Below are positions 12,289 through 24,703 of a stretch of DNA of 64,000 bases, one piece after another. Position 1 is the stretch's first letter. Each line of letters starts with the position of its first letter. The position numbers and the translations under genes were made by a program. The stretch comes from Biomphalaria glabrata (lineage: Eukaryota; Mollusca; Gastropoda; Planorbidae): positions 34,441,769 to 34,505,768 of the forward strand of contig NC_074719.1 of assembly GCF_947242115.1 (NCBI RefSeq), in the 5' to 3' direction. Under the pieces are notes generated by a model. That model searched no databases, was not told where the DNA came from, and was given only the letters and a program-made list of their open reading frames with translations.

Positions 12289-15200
12289 GGGGCTTCAGAC
12301 TCGGGGCTTCAGACTCGGGCTTTAGACTCGGGCTTTAGACTCGGGCTTTAGACTCGGGGCTTCAGACTCGGGCTTTAGACTCGGGGCTTCAGACTCGGGG
12401 CTTCAGACTCGGGCTTTAGACTCGGGCTTTAGACTCGGGCTTTAGACTCGGGGCTTTAGACTCGGGGCTTCAGACTCGGGCTTTAGACTCGGGCTTTAGA
12501 CTCGGGGCTTTAGACTCGGGGCTTCAGACTCGGGCTTTAGACTCGGGCTTTAAACTCGGGCTTTAGACTCGGGGCTTTAGACTCGGGGCTTCAGACTCGG
12601 GCTTTAGACTCGGGCTTCAGACTCGGGCTTTAGACTCGGGCTTTAGACTCGGGCTTTAGACTCGGGCTTTAGACTCGGGCTTTAGACTCGGGGCTTTAGA
12701 CTCGGGCTTTAGACTCGGGCTTTAGACTCGGGCTTTAGACTCATGCTTTAGACTCGGGGCTTTAGACTCGGGCTTCAGACTCGGGCTTTAGACTCGGGGC
12801 TTTAGACTCGGGCTTTAGACTCATGCTTTAGACTCATGCTTTAGACTCGGGGCTTCAGACTCGGGGCTTCAGACTCGGGCTTTAGACTCGGGCTTTAGAC
12901 TCGGGGCTTCAGACTCGGGGCTTTAGACTCGGGCTTCAAACTCGGGGCTTTAGACTCGGGCTTTTGACTCGGGCTTTAGACTCCAGCTTTAGACTCGAGC
13001 TTCAGACTCGGGGCTTTAGACTCGGGCTTTAGACTCGGGCTTTAGACTCCAGCTTTAGACTCGGGCTTTAGACTCGGGCTTCAGACTCGGGCTTTAGACT
13101 CCAGCTTTAGACTCGGGCTTTAGACTCGGGCTTCAGACTCGGGCTTTAGAATCGGGCTTTAGACTCGGGCTTTAGACTCGGGCTTTAGACTCCAGCTTTA
13201 GACTCCAGCTTTAGACTCCAGCTTTAGACTCGGGCTTCAGACTCGGGCTTTAGACTCGGGCTTCAGACTCGGGCTTTAGACTCGGGCTTTAGACTCGGGC
13301 TTTAGACTCGGACTTTAGACTCCAGCTTTAGACTCCTGCTTTAGACTCCAGCTTTAGACTCGGGCTTTAGACTCGGGCTTTAGACTCGGGCTTTAGACTC
13401 GGGCTTTAGACTCGGGCTTTAGACTCGGGCTTTAGACTCGGGCTTTAGACTCCAGCTTTAGACTCGGGCTTTAGACTCCAGCTTTAGACTCGGGCTTCAG
13501 ACTCGGGCTTTAGACTCGGGCTTCAGACTCGGGCTTTAGACTCGGGCTTTAGACTCGGGCTTCAGACTCGGGCTTTAGACTCGGGCTTCAGACTCGGGCT
13601 TTAGACTCCTGCTTTAGACTCCAGCTTTAGACTCGGTCTTTACACTCGGGCTTTAGACTCCGGCTTTAGACTCGGGCTTCAGACTCGGGGTTTAGACTCG
13701 GGCTTTAGACTCGGGCTTTAGACTACAGCTTTAGACTCAGGCTTCAGACTCGGGGCTTTAGACTCGGGCTTTAGACTCCAGCTTTAGACTCCTGCTTTAG
13801 ACTCCAGCTTTAGACTCGGGCTTTAGACTCGGGCTTTAGACTCCAGCTTTAGACTCGGGCTTCAGACTCGGGCTTTAGACTCGGGCTTTAGATTCGGGCT
13901 TTAGACTCGGGCTTTAGACTCGGGCTTTAGACTCGGGCTTTAGACTCGGGCTTTAGACTCGGGCTTTAGACTCGGGCTTTAGACTCCAGCTTTAGACTCG
14001 GGCTTTAGACTCGGGCTTTAGACTCCAGCTTTAGACTCGGGCTTTAGACTCGGGGCTTCAGACTAGGGGCATTAGACTCGGGCTTTAGACTCGGGCTTTA
14101 GACTCGGGCTTTAGACTCGGGCTTTAGACTCGGGGCTTCAGACTCGGGCTTTAGACTCGGGCTTTAGACTCGGGCTTTAGACTCCAGCTTTAGACTCGGG
14201 CTTCAGACTAGGGGCTTTAGACTCGGGCTTTAGACTCGGGCTTTAGACTCCAGCTTTAGACTCCTGCTTTAGACTCCAGCTTTAGACTCGGGCTTTAGAC
14301 TCGGGCTTTAGACTCCAGCTTTAGACTCGGGCTTCAGACTCGGGCTTTAGACTCGGGCTTTAGACTCGGGCTTTAGACTCCAGCTTTAGACTCGGGCTTT
14401 AGACTCGGGCTTTAGACTCGGGCTTTAGACTCGGGCTTTAGACTCCAGCTTTAGACTCGGGCTTTAGACTCCAGCTTTAGACTCGGGCTTCAGACTCGGG
14501 CTTTAGACTCGGGCTTCAGACTCGGGCTTTAGACTCGGTCTTTAGACTCGGGCTTCAGATTCGGGCTTTAGACTCGGGCTTCAGACTCGGGCTTTAGACT
14601 CCTGCTTTAGACTCCAGCTTTAGACTCCAGCTTTAGACTCGGGCTTTAGACTCCAGCTTTAGACTCGGCCTTCAGACTCGGGCTTTAGACTCGGGCTTTA
14701 GACTCGGGCTTTAGACTCCAGCTTTAGACTCGGGCTTCAGACTCGGGGCTTTAGACTCGGGCTTTAGACTCGGGCTTTAGACTCCAGCTTTAGACTCCTG
14801 CTTTAGACTCCAGCTTTAGACTCGGGCTTCAGACTCGGGCTTTAGACTCGGGCTTTAGACTCGGGCTTTAGACTCGTTTTTTAGACTCGGGCTTTAGACT
14901 CCAGCTTTAGACTCGGGCTTTAGACTCCAGCTTTAGACTCGGGCTTTAGACTCGGGCTTTAGACTCCAGCTTTAGACTCGGGCTTTAGACTCGGGGCTTC
15001 AGACTCGGGGCATTAGACTCGGGCTTTAGACTCGGGCTTTAGACTCGGGCTTTAGACTCGGGCTTTAGACTCGGGGCTTCAGACTCGGGGCTTTAGACTC
15101 GGGCTTTAGACTCGGGCTTTAGACTCGGGCTTTAGACTCGGGGTTTCAGACTCGGGGCTTTAGACTCGGGCTTTAGACTCGGGCTTTAGACTCGGGGCTT

Positions 15201-15308
15201 CAGACTCGGGGCTTTAGACTCGGGCTTTAGACTTGGGCTTTAGACTCGGGCTTCATACTCGGGGATTTAGATTCGGGCTTTAGACTTGGGCTTCAGACTC
15301 GGGGTTTA
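12289..15308. repeat. 13-bp minisatellite, about 230 copies
   Basis: The unit is CTTTAGACTCGGG, with a 14-bp form ending GGGG. Recurring sub-variants are CTTCAGACTCGGG, CTTTAGACTCCAG, CTTTAGACTCCTG and CTTTAGACTCATG. The GGGG and CTTCAG forms dominate both ends, while the CCAG and CCTG forms cluster in the middle (about 12980-14960), where blocks of several units repeat in the same order. This suggests block-wise expansion. It is not coding. Confidence 0.97.
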
Positions 15309-15936
15309 ACTTGTTTTTCATTTGACGTCCATTTCCATGAACACGGACACTCCGGACTTGCCCCCGCCATATTCTTTTAATCTACCAGGTTGACCATGCG
15401 GTGCGCGCCATGTATGAAACTGCCCATTGAGGGACTGCCCAGGACGTTGACAAATGTTGGGGGGGGGAGCTCTTTTACATCCCCGCAAAGTGAAATGAGG
15501 TCGCTCTCGCACACTTGTAGGCACTCCCACGGCAGCCTTGTTGGCTAACCTTTGGCCTATTCGTCCCCTCTCACGATCGAACGCCACGATGAGGCAGTGT
15601 AGCTTGTCCCAGCCCACTCTTACAAGAATTACGTGCAGGCACAGATACAGCTTAAGGCATTCTGAATAGTGCTTACATTTACAATAGATAAATGTTTATT
15701 TACATAAGAGGGAGCTTATGTATAGTGCAGGTAGAATATGCGAAGTGATCAATATACATAAATGTAGGAGCTAACAGTTGTAAACAATCTCATCAGGGGA
15801 GATACAAAAAATAATAAAAGAATACTATGATACTTTCTATGAAGTATATTTTCACTAGTTACAGTGAATAGCAATTACTAACATTAACAAGATTAAGAGG
15901 AAAGGGGAATCATCGAATGATGCTCTCCTGTAGCTT

Positions 15937-15940
<4 letters not shown>
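15309..15940. other. Unassigned, relatively GC-rich segment
   Basis: 15318-15617 is open on the minus strand for 99 codons, but I recognise no domain and the composition suggests a repeat rather than a gene. The rest is AT-rich and unassigned. Confidence 0.4.

Positions 15941-15998
<58 letters not shown>
15941..15998. repeat. (TA)n microsatellite
   Basis: An uninterrupted run of TA dinucleotides of roughly 55 bp. Confidence 0.98.
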
Positions 15999-16000
<2 letters not shown>

Positions 16001-16279
16001 TCTATTCTGGTCAGAGTCTCAAAACTAGAATGTAGAAAATTAGCAAAGCAACATGGATAATCGTAGACTGCTGGGACCTAGTAATACACTGAAAACACTA
16101 AGTAAGCAGCTGAGAAACTGAGGTGACCCACCAGCGCGAGACTATCTCTCTTTCTTCACTCGCTGAGCCTAAGAAAAAAAGTATGGTGTTCTGTACTGAT
16201 CATGTATGTTAAAAGTTAAAACTAATCTAATCTATGTAATTTAAAAAAACTTTCTTTTGTTCCCACAATATCTGTTAGT

Positions 16280-17680
16280 TTAGCTGTCAGTTCTGAACTG
16301 CCAATAGAGTATATTTCGAAAAGTCAATGCGGCTTCAGGCAGGCTAGAGGCACGGTTGACATGATCTTTGCAGTCCCGCAACTCCAAGAGAAATGTAGAG
16401 AACAAAATTAAAATCTCTATACTGCATTCATAGACTAAAACTTTTGACAATGTCAGTCGTGAAGATCTTTGGCAAATCATGTCCAAATTTGGCTTCCCGG
16501 ATCAATTCATAACAATGGTGCGTTTATTCCATGATAACTTGCAAACAAGAGTCCAAGACAACGGAGACTACTCCAAGCTTTTCCTGTCTCAAATGGCGTG
16601 AAGCAGGGCTCCAACACTTTTCATCATAATGTTCACCTCCATACTTTAGGATGCCTTTCGCACAGAAAGCATCGGAGTTGACATACGATATCGCACCTAT
16701 GTAAGCTTATTTAATGCTAAGAGACTCAAGGCAAAGACCAAGGTAAATTACAACTGCATCAGAGACCAGCTATACGACGCCAACGAAGAAGACCTTCAAA
16801 AGAGCCTGTCCCTTTTCACTAATGCCTGCAAAAATTTTGGCCTCAGCATTAATGTAAACAAGACAGAAGTGCTGCATCAACATCCTCCAAATAAATCTGT
16901 CACAGAACCAGACATTCTCATAGACGGCCAGAAATTAGCAAATGTCAAAAAGTTTGTCTATTTTAGAAGCATCATATCAGCAAACGCCAACCTAGATGAT
17001 GAGGTAGACTTCCGTATTGCTCGTGCCAGTGCTGCTTTTTGAAGACTTTAAGAACAATTGTGGCAACGGAGAGGACTTAGCATATCCAGAAAACTGAAAG
17101 TCTACAGTGCTGTAGTTCTCCCGTCACGCATATATGAATCAGAGTCCTCGACCCTATATTCCCGCCACACCAAAAAGCTAAACTCCTTCCATCTACGCTG
17201 TCTAAGGAGTATCCATAAGGTGCGTTGGTCCAACAACATGCCAGACACAGAAATTATAAAGCTGTCCAACATGCTCAGTATCAATGCGACGGTAAAAAGG
17301 TCCCAACTCCGATGGGAGGGACATGTAGTCCGCATGCCAGACAATCACCTTCCCAAGCAACTTCTGTACGGGGAGATGTGTGCAGGAAAGCGCTCCCAAG
17401 GAGGCCAATACAAGCGCTACAAAGACACTCTCAAGGAACTCCTTCAAGGAATGCGATATCGACATTCACGGCTGGGAAGCACTAGCTCTCGATCGCTCCT
17501 CATGGCGAGAAGCTGTGAGTCTCGAAGTTTCAAGATTTGAAGCCAGAAGAGTGGCCAGGGGGCCGAACCAACAAAAAGCTGAGACTTAACAGCCATCTTC
17601 GAGTCCATAGGCAATGAGAAATGTGCTTATCTTCGACCACGAAGGAGGAGCTATATGTAAAGAAAGAAAGAAATGTTTAA
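16280..17680 (+). mobile_element. LINE reverse-transcriptase remnant
   Basis: The plus strand encodes, in broken frames, SQCGFRQARGTVDMIF, KTFDNVSREDLWQIMSKFG, FGLSINVNKTEVLHQHPP and then an open stretch at 17058-17540 with the C-terminal connection region (RKLKVYSAVVLPSRIY, RSQLRWEGHVVRMPDN). These are the order and spacing of LINE RT fingers/palm and thumb. The catalytic YADD/FADD motif was not found intact. The 3' end carries a short (AAAG)n-like tail at about 17655-17675, as LINEs often do. A worn relative lies at 52790-53220. The copy is 5'-truncated and dead. Confidence 0.85.
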
Positions 17681-18641
17681 GTTTTGTGTTGTTGTTGTTG
17701 TTTCTTTCCTATTGATTATGTGTACAGATGTTTCGATTTTCTAGATGCCGAGTGTTGTGTTAGAAACAAGAAATTACTTTTTAAAAAAACGCAATAAAAT
17801 CATTGAAATACATTTTTAAAGAGGCAATTCAATTTTTACAATTAATAGATCAATTGTTTATTCCTTAATAGTTGATAATTATAAGATTAAAAAAAAAAAT
17901 AATGGATCTACTACACTATATATTATTCCAACGATAGGCCTTTAGATCTAGCCTTAAATAGGTGATGCGCAAAAGCTTGGATGTGTTTCATTTCTGCTCG
18001 CTTATAGTGGGAATCTGATATAGAACGAGTCGGAACATTACTACTCATCATAATCAAATAATTTGGGGTAAATGATAATCTATTAACGAAGGATTATCAT
18101 GCACACCCTTTAACAGCTAACACCTTAGATGATGTCGAAGCATATAATAGATTCCAAGTTTATAGACTTAAGACATGTTATAGAGATCTATGTCTAAATA
18201 TTCAATAAGGCCTACATAGATCTAAGAGCGTTATGGCAACCCAATCTAGAAATAAACATTTTAAACAAAGCAAATAAACTGTGTGTCTGACTGATTTTAA
18301 CCCAGAGGAACACATGTACATCTATAGTACATGAACACCTTGCTATGCATTAGCATGTATGTTAAGTGGTCAGACAAGAAAATAACACATTGCCATGGTT
18401 AGTCAAGCATGTACGCAGATCTACCTTTACAATAAAATAGTTGCACTGGTCAAACGTTTGTTAACACTCCAGCAATTTCGTTGTTATTTTGTAAATGTAA
18501 AATTTTAGATCTATTTCTTTTGTGAGATTTTCCACTTGACAAGTTTTGACTGGAATAAAGGTATTGTAAGAAAACTTGAACGAGAGTCCAAAGACATTTC
18601 GTTCGCCGGCGTATCCTTGTCCTAGAGAGAGAGGGGATACA
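17681..18641. other. Unassigned AT-rich spacer
   Basis: No gene, repeat family or RNA gene recognised. Confidence 0.4.
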
Positions 18642-19642
18642 ACACTAGGACTTAACCACGTGCAGACACTGTAGGACTTAACCACGTGCAGACACTGTAG
18701 GACTTAACCGCGTGCAGACACTGTAGGACTTAACCACGTGCAGACACTGTAGGACTTAACCACGTGCAGACACTGTAGGACTTAACCACGTCAAGACACT
18801 GTAGGACTTAACCACGTGCAGACACTGTAGGACTTAACCGCGTGCAGACACTGTAGGACTTAACCACGTGCAGACACTGTAGGACTTAACCACGTGCAGA
18901 CACTGTAGGACTTAACCGCGTGCAGACACTGTAGGACTTAACCACGTGCAGACACTGTAGGACTTAACCACGTCAAGACACTGTAGGACTTAACCACGTC
19001 AAGACACTGTAGGACTTAACCATGTCAAGACACTCTAGGACCTAACCACGTCAAGACATTGTAGGACCTAACCACGTCAAGACACTGTAGGACTTAACCA
19101 CGTCAAGACACTGTAGGACTTAACCATGTCAAGACACTGTAGGGCCTAACCACGTCAATACACTGTAGGACTTAACCACGTCAAGACACTGTAGGACCTA
19201 ACCACGTCAAGACACTGTAGGACTTAACCATGTCAAGACACTGTAGGGCCTAACCACGTCAAGACACTGTAGGACTTAACCACGTCAAGACACTGTAGGA
19301 CCTAACCACGTCAAGACACTGTAGGACTTAACCACGTCAAGACACTGTAGGTATTTACCACGTCAAGACACTGTAGGACTTAACCACGTCAAGACAATGT
19401 AGGACATAACAACGTCAAGACACTGTAGGACTTAACCACGTCAAGACACTGTAGGACTTAACCACGTCAAGACAATGTAGGACTTAACCACGTCAAGACA
19501 CTGTAGGACTTAACCACGTCAAGACAATGTAGGACCTAACCACGACAAGACACTATAGGACCTAACCACGTCAAGATACTGTAGGACTTAACCACGTCAA
19601 GACACTGTAGGACTTAACCACGTGAAGACACTGTAGGACTGT
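18642..19642. repeat. 26-bp minisatellite, about 38 copies
   Basis: The unit begins AGGACTTAACCACGT and ends AGACACTGT. Copies to about 18965 mostly carry CACGTGCAG, which contains a perfect E-box (CACGTG). Copies after that carry CACGTCAAG, with scattered CCTAACC and CATGTC forms. The two sub-types lie in separate blocks, indicating directional expansion. Confidence 0.97.
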
Positions 19643-19884
19643 TGGTCATGACGCGAGGGAAGGTGAGAAGTTACTTGCATCGTATGTCTACGTTGGTACA
19701 GTGAATAAGGAGGAGTGGCATGTCTTGGTCTGGTGTTGAACTAAGCTTGATCAAGGGCAGGCGACTTATGTCTAAGTCTAGTTGTACATATGTGAAACAA
19801 GGGGAAGTAAAAATGTAAGATTAAAAATGTCAGGCGGGGGATCGGAGAGGGTCGTTGATTGTATCTTAGGTTTAATGGACTGCG

Positions 19885-20075
19885 TTTACGAAAATTAAAT
19901 GATTCTTCTTCTTCGTTCTCATTTTTTATGTTGGAACGTTCAGATGACTAGACCAATACATGAGAAGAAATGCGCAGTGGTTTCCAAACCAGGGAGCTCT
20001 CCATATAGTTTCTTTCTATTGGGGTTTTTGGGGCCAGAGTCTGGCCTCGGCAATTTTGGCACCCATCGCTTCGTA
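19885..20075 (+). repeat. Dispersed repeat, family D, copy 1
   Basis: It shares TTCTTCGTTCT, ATGTTGGA(A/G)(C/G)GTTCAGAT, GCAGTGGTTTCCA and GGTTTTTGGGGCCAGAGTCT with 34130-34275. No coding content or terminal structure was found, so the class is unknown. Confidence 0.6.
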
Positions 20076-20099
20076 AAAATAAAAGTAAGTTTTCCTTTC

Positions 20100-20345
20100 A
20101 GGGTAGATGATGTAAAGGTCATCTGTTTCTATGGCCCACGGTTTGAACAAAAATGTCTAAGAAAAATCGGAAAAATCTTGTAAGAAACACTTGTATCGCC
20201 CCACCGTGTAAGACAACAGCCACCCGCTCCATCATAACTACGTCAAGTCGTCGCGAAGTGGGCGACTGCTGTCAATCAAGACAAGAACAGAGCGGTACAA
20301 AAACTCGTTCGTAGCTTACTCGGGCAGACTATATAAACGCCACTC
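20100..20345 (+). repeat. SINE-tail fragment joined to dispersed repeat E
   Basis: 20100-20145 is the reverse complement of the SINE family 1 tail (GATGATGTAAAGGTCATCTG). It continues into TTGAACAAAAATGTCTAAG and GGGCGACTGCTGTCAATCAA, which recur in reverse complement at 53510-53665. A piece around CACTTGTAT(C/T)GCCCCACCG also recurs at 21418. No function was recognised. Confidence 0.6.
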
Positions 20346-22679
20346 GTTGATAAGAAAAGCTGAAAAAATGTAACAGATCTCATTTTTTTTTAGGTAGCCG
20401 CTTTTGTAAGGAAGCCTGATTCATTGTTTAGAACTCAGAAGATAATCCTTTTAGTTAGAAATATACAGATTGTCGTCTGCAATCAGAAGAATAAGTATTG
20501 AAATGTGAGGTCTTGACCTTAACTGTTGTGAGATAGCCGGCTTTGTAAGTCGCCTGAATCCTCACAGTAAGAACTTTACAGACTTGCCCATGCTATTAGC
20601 AGAAAAAGTATTTATAAAAAACAATTTTTCCCCCAAAAAAATAAAAATTATATAATAAATTTTAACACACACATACTCACACAATAGATCTTTCAAAAAG
20701 GATTACCCATTTTAAATAAATAAAAAGAGAGAACTAAATATATTTTAAGATAATTACTATTATTTAAATAATAGATATATTATTATTAGTTTATTAACAT
20801 ATATAAACCAAGACCTATCGTTATAGCGAGAAAAATAATTGGTCTCATTTAAACCCCGAAATAACGCGTACAATGTCCATAGCCTCTCACGCAATCCCAC
20901 TTAAAGGAGAGGATTTTCTCGCGTGTAAATGTGAACTTAGTCGTAAAAAGACATTAGAATGAGTCCGGGAACTACACACTGGGGTAAAAGGTATGGAAAT
21001 TAGGTCAGCATAGAATAAAGGTGCTAGAATGGAGGTCTGGTGAGAATTAAAAAATGGTTATAACTGTTGCAGGCCTTACAGCCTTCAGAAACTTCGGTCG
21101 ACAAATTAGAGTTAAAACCATCATAATAATAATAATGACAGTAATAAAAATAATAATACAAGAGAAATGGGCAGTGCGAGAGTTAGGGAAATAAGTGTGT
21201 TTTATATTTAAATTATCTGTTTGTGTGTTTCAAATACGTGTATGAAATCTTTTTTTTTTTTATTTATTTTTATTTTCGCTTCATTCGGAAGAACAAACAA
21301 AGAAATGATGTGGTACTTTAACCATAGGAATGGGGTGTCATACCTTCTCGGAAAGTGTAATAAATATAATTGGTTAACGATAGAGAAGGCGGAGTTAATT
21401 TGAAACATCCACTTTTCAACACTTGTATTGCCCCACCGTTTTAAAAAGTAAGACCCTCCTCAAAAAAAAAGCTCATGTTAAGTGTTAATTTTGTAGGAGA
21501 AAGGGCGAGGCGACTCTGTTAATATCATCATAATCTTTGGCTTTTACGTGGAATCATCTCTACCTCCCCTCCCCTGAATCCGGTGATATCTATTTATGTA
21601 ATGAATCTTAATTCGGAGCCCTTTTTCCCGGCATTCACATGATTGTCACATTTTCCCCCTTTTTGCCAGCTTTTCTTTTGTCTCATGAAAATGCAGTTAG
21701 AATCGTTCTAGTTGGTATTTTTGATCACGTCACCAGTAGGGTATAGCCTAACGATGAAATAAACGTTAAAACGTTTTAAAATTATTTAAAATGTAAGTCG
21801 TTATAAAAAGAGTGCCTTTTTTCCGGTGCCTAATTTAACGCCTTGTCAAATTTGTGTTATGTTTTAACTTGCTAAATTTGTATGTAAAAAAAAATTAACA
21901 GCATAAACCTATAAATGAACAAAAAGTTCTTATGTTCCTCCTTAGCCAGTTGAATGCCTGGGGAAGACCTATAAACTCCAATACAAAGCTCTCTAGAGGT
22001 CTTATGAACATAGTAAGAATGACACAAAAATAAGTACAGCAAACTTTCTCTTTCGTTCACTGTCGCTATGTATTGTTAGGTACAAAATGGTTTGTATATT
22101 TTTCCTTGTAAGTTTATTGCGACTTTCTAAATCAATAACCAGTAGCCTACTTTCTTATACGTTACAACAGCAGCCTGCAGCCGGTGTTTCTAAATTTTAT
22201 GACGACTTCGGCATTCTGTTGACATTAATAGTTGGACAGGTAAAGCGACTCCCCAGTGAAGCTCTGGCTTAACCCATAAAGAGTTTTGGGCCTGACTAAA
22301 AAAAAAAAACATGCATTCGTGAGTGCTCTCGATTTTAACAAAAAAAAAGAGATTGGAGCTGTACGAAAAGTGTGAATTAGGTTTGAATTGGGTTGAAGAC
22401 AAATAAAGGTTATGAACTTTGAACTAATGATAACTTATGTTACTCCTGTGACAAGTTAGTGTTGACAAATGAAACATACCCCTCACGTCTTTTGTACTAC
22501 AGTTTAGTAATAAAACTTTTATTGACCAGGTCATGACAACCTAACTGCTACGTTTTTTTTTTTTAATTTCCATTGTTTTCTTTTCAGTGTGACGCAATTT
22601 GTAATCTGAAGATTTACTTGCTTTTAGTTCTTTTAGTTATAAATGGCCCTGAGCAGACGCTTATCAACCTCAATTAAAA
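20346..22679. other. Unassigned AT-rich spacer
   Basis: No supported gene. Two related stretches beginning near 20393 and 20530 (GTAGCCGCTTTTGTAAGGAA and ATAGCCGGCTTTGTAAGTCG) look like a diverged tandem duplication of about 140 bp. Short open frames on both strands overlap one another and carry no domain. Confidence 0.4.
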
Positions 22680-22832
22680 GAAATGCGTCATTCTATGCTT
22701 CTCGACCTGTATGGCGACATTTATGCACTACGCAAGACAGCAGGTTTTCTGTCCAGGGCTTTTGCAAGAGAGGATTTGAGCCTCTCAAGCCCTCACTGAA
22801 ATGAAGTTTTATGATTATGATGATGATGCTTT
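22680..22832 (+). mobile_element. LINE 3' end (RNase H-bearing family)
   Basis: It encodes LLDLYGDIYALRKTAGFLS and then RAFAREDLSLSSP, matching the C-terminus of the minus-strand LINE at 44500-45142. A terminal (ATGATG)-type tail follows at 22812-22830. Only the last 40 or so codons are present, so it is a 5'-truncated insertion. Confidence 0.8.
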
Positions 22833-24703
22833 CCAGATTTGTGAAGTTGTTTTACCATGTTAAAGGGATGTATATTCACCGTGATCTCTGGGTCTGAGTA
22901 GCATTAATTGGGCGACTTCTGGAACATAATTTTTTTTTTTGCAGTCATGTTGTGACGGCTTTTGTGTATTGCGTGTATCAGTGGGATGATTATTTTGAAC
23001 ACTGGGCCATCACAGATATATCGGAAGCAGGCACGCAACGAAACAGACAATGGAGAAAGATACACAACATTAAGATTTACTAGATATTTTATTTACATTT
23101 AAAATACATAGAAGAATAAAAATGGGGGGGGGTCGCATCTATCTCCTAGTCATGTTTAATCATCACTCTGTGCACATTATGAGAGAGTATATGTCACTTT
23201 GTCTCCGAACTTATCTGGGTTCCAGGTGGAGGTCTTGCAGCTGGAGGTCTTGCATCTGGAGGTCTTGCAGCTGAAGGTAGAATGTGGCTGGTGACTCAGT
23301 GCTTGTGGAGTCTCAATCCAAAGTCACTGTGGTCTGTTTTGGGCACTGTAGGGCGGGTGGCCGGCTACTGTGGGCACGAAGTGTGCTGCGGGCAGAGCTG
23401 ATCTGCCGTGGGCAGCGTTGTCAACAGGATAAGTCCAGTAAGTTGCGATGAGAAGCGAGGTTATGAAGTTTCACATAGACACGTAGACACGTAGTCTCAG
23501 GTACGTAGTGTCTAATTAGGTATATGGTATCAAATAACAAATAGCGTCAAGTAGGCGTGTAGTGACCAGTAGGCAAACAGACAGATAGCCCCAAGTATCC
23601 AATATCAAATAGAGTCAAAGATGCATGAAGTATCCAATTGGAAGACACCTGAAGAAGGCATTAGGTATTCCACTAGAATTAAGGAGGATGAATGATATAG
23701 TCCTGACTCGACTATCAGCGAGATAGAGAAAATTACAAAGGGTGTCCATTCCGACCTGGTCTAGCTTATGAAGGTCCAAAAGAGATGGGCGGAAAAGGGG
23801 AGGGCGAGAGACTGGATATTATCTCCCACGTGGATGAATTTGACTCTAGAGTAAAGTCGCACCTAGAAATGTCAAGAGGAATGTTGACACGGATTATCTC
23901 CTTGATCAAATAGAGACGTGGAAAGGGTAAGGAAAAGAGTACAACAAAGAATGAAGTATGTCCGGAAGTGCGGGGTAGTTTGATTTGCAGGACAATGCCC
24001 AGATGATGTTGACTATGAACGCCAGTGGCCAGCGCCCTTACTAGAACTGTATCTTTCCCAGCGTCAAGGGAAAGAAAAGTGAAAGTCTTTTGGCAACGTT
24101 GTCGCCAATGTGGTGGTCTCGGTCTAGCAAGAAGAGGAAAAGGTGGGGTTTTATGGTGAAGTCGGGCCTAAATGGCCCTATACGGAAGACAGACTTTGGG
24201 ATGAAATAACAAAAAAAAATGCTGTGATAAAATTTAGTGACACTGTCAGCAAGCTTTTGGGCTGTGACAGTATGTTTATCTTATAAATCAAAACCGTTTG
24301 ATCAATCTTAATAAAAGTTAAAACAAATGTTCCTTAGATCATGGCAGGTAACTAAATTTATCTGTATTAAAGAATGACACTTTTTAATAAATCGAGTATA
24401 CCCATTTCACAGTATTTTATATTTGATATAAATATGGCAGTTAAAAAGATAAACCCATTTTCGCAATCTGGTTTTATTTTTATGGCAATTATAAAGCAAA
24501 TGTTAATGGAACAATAGTCATGTTTAACATAGATATAAATCCAATCCACCGGATCAGTAATTCCCTAACTAAAGCCCGCATACAGCGTTAATGTTCATGT
24601 AGTTATACTATATACATTTAAAGAAAAGCTAAAAAAAAACTAATAAACTTTGAGACGTTAAATTCCTTAGATCTGATCTAAACTTATTAATCTCAATCTA
24701 CAG
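22833..24703. other. Unassigned segment upstream of the membrane-protein exon
   Basis: No exon was recognised. It contains a 15-bp repeat in three copies (GGAGGTCTTGCAGCT, 23225-23275) and a less AT-rich stretch (23160-24200) that may be a worn retroelement. The GH18 or other genes show no relation to it. Upstream exons of the gene at 24704 may lie here or further left, but I could not place them. Confidence 0.35.

Noticed and set aside
15318-15617. 99-codon minus-strand frame as a host gene
   Set aside because: No recognisable domain, no splice context and a position at the edge of a tandem array. Not enough to call.
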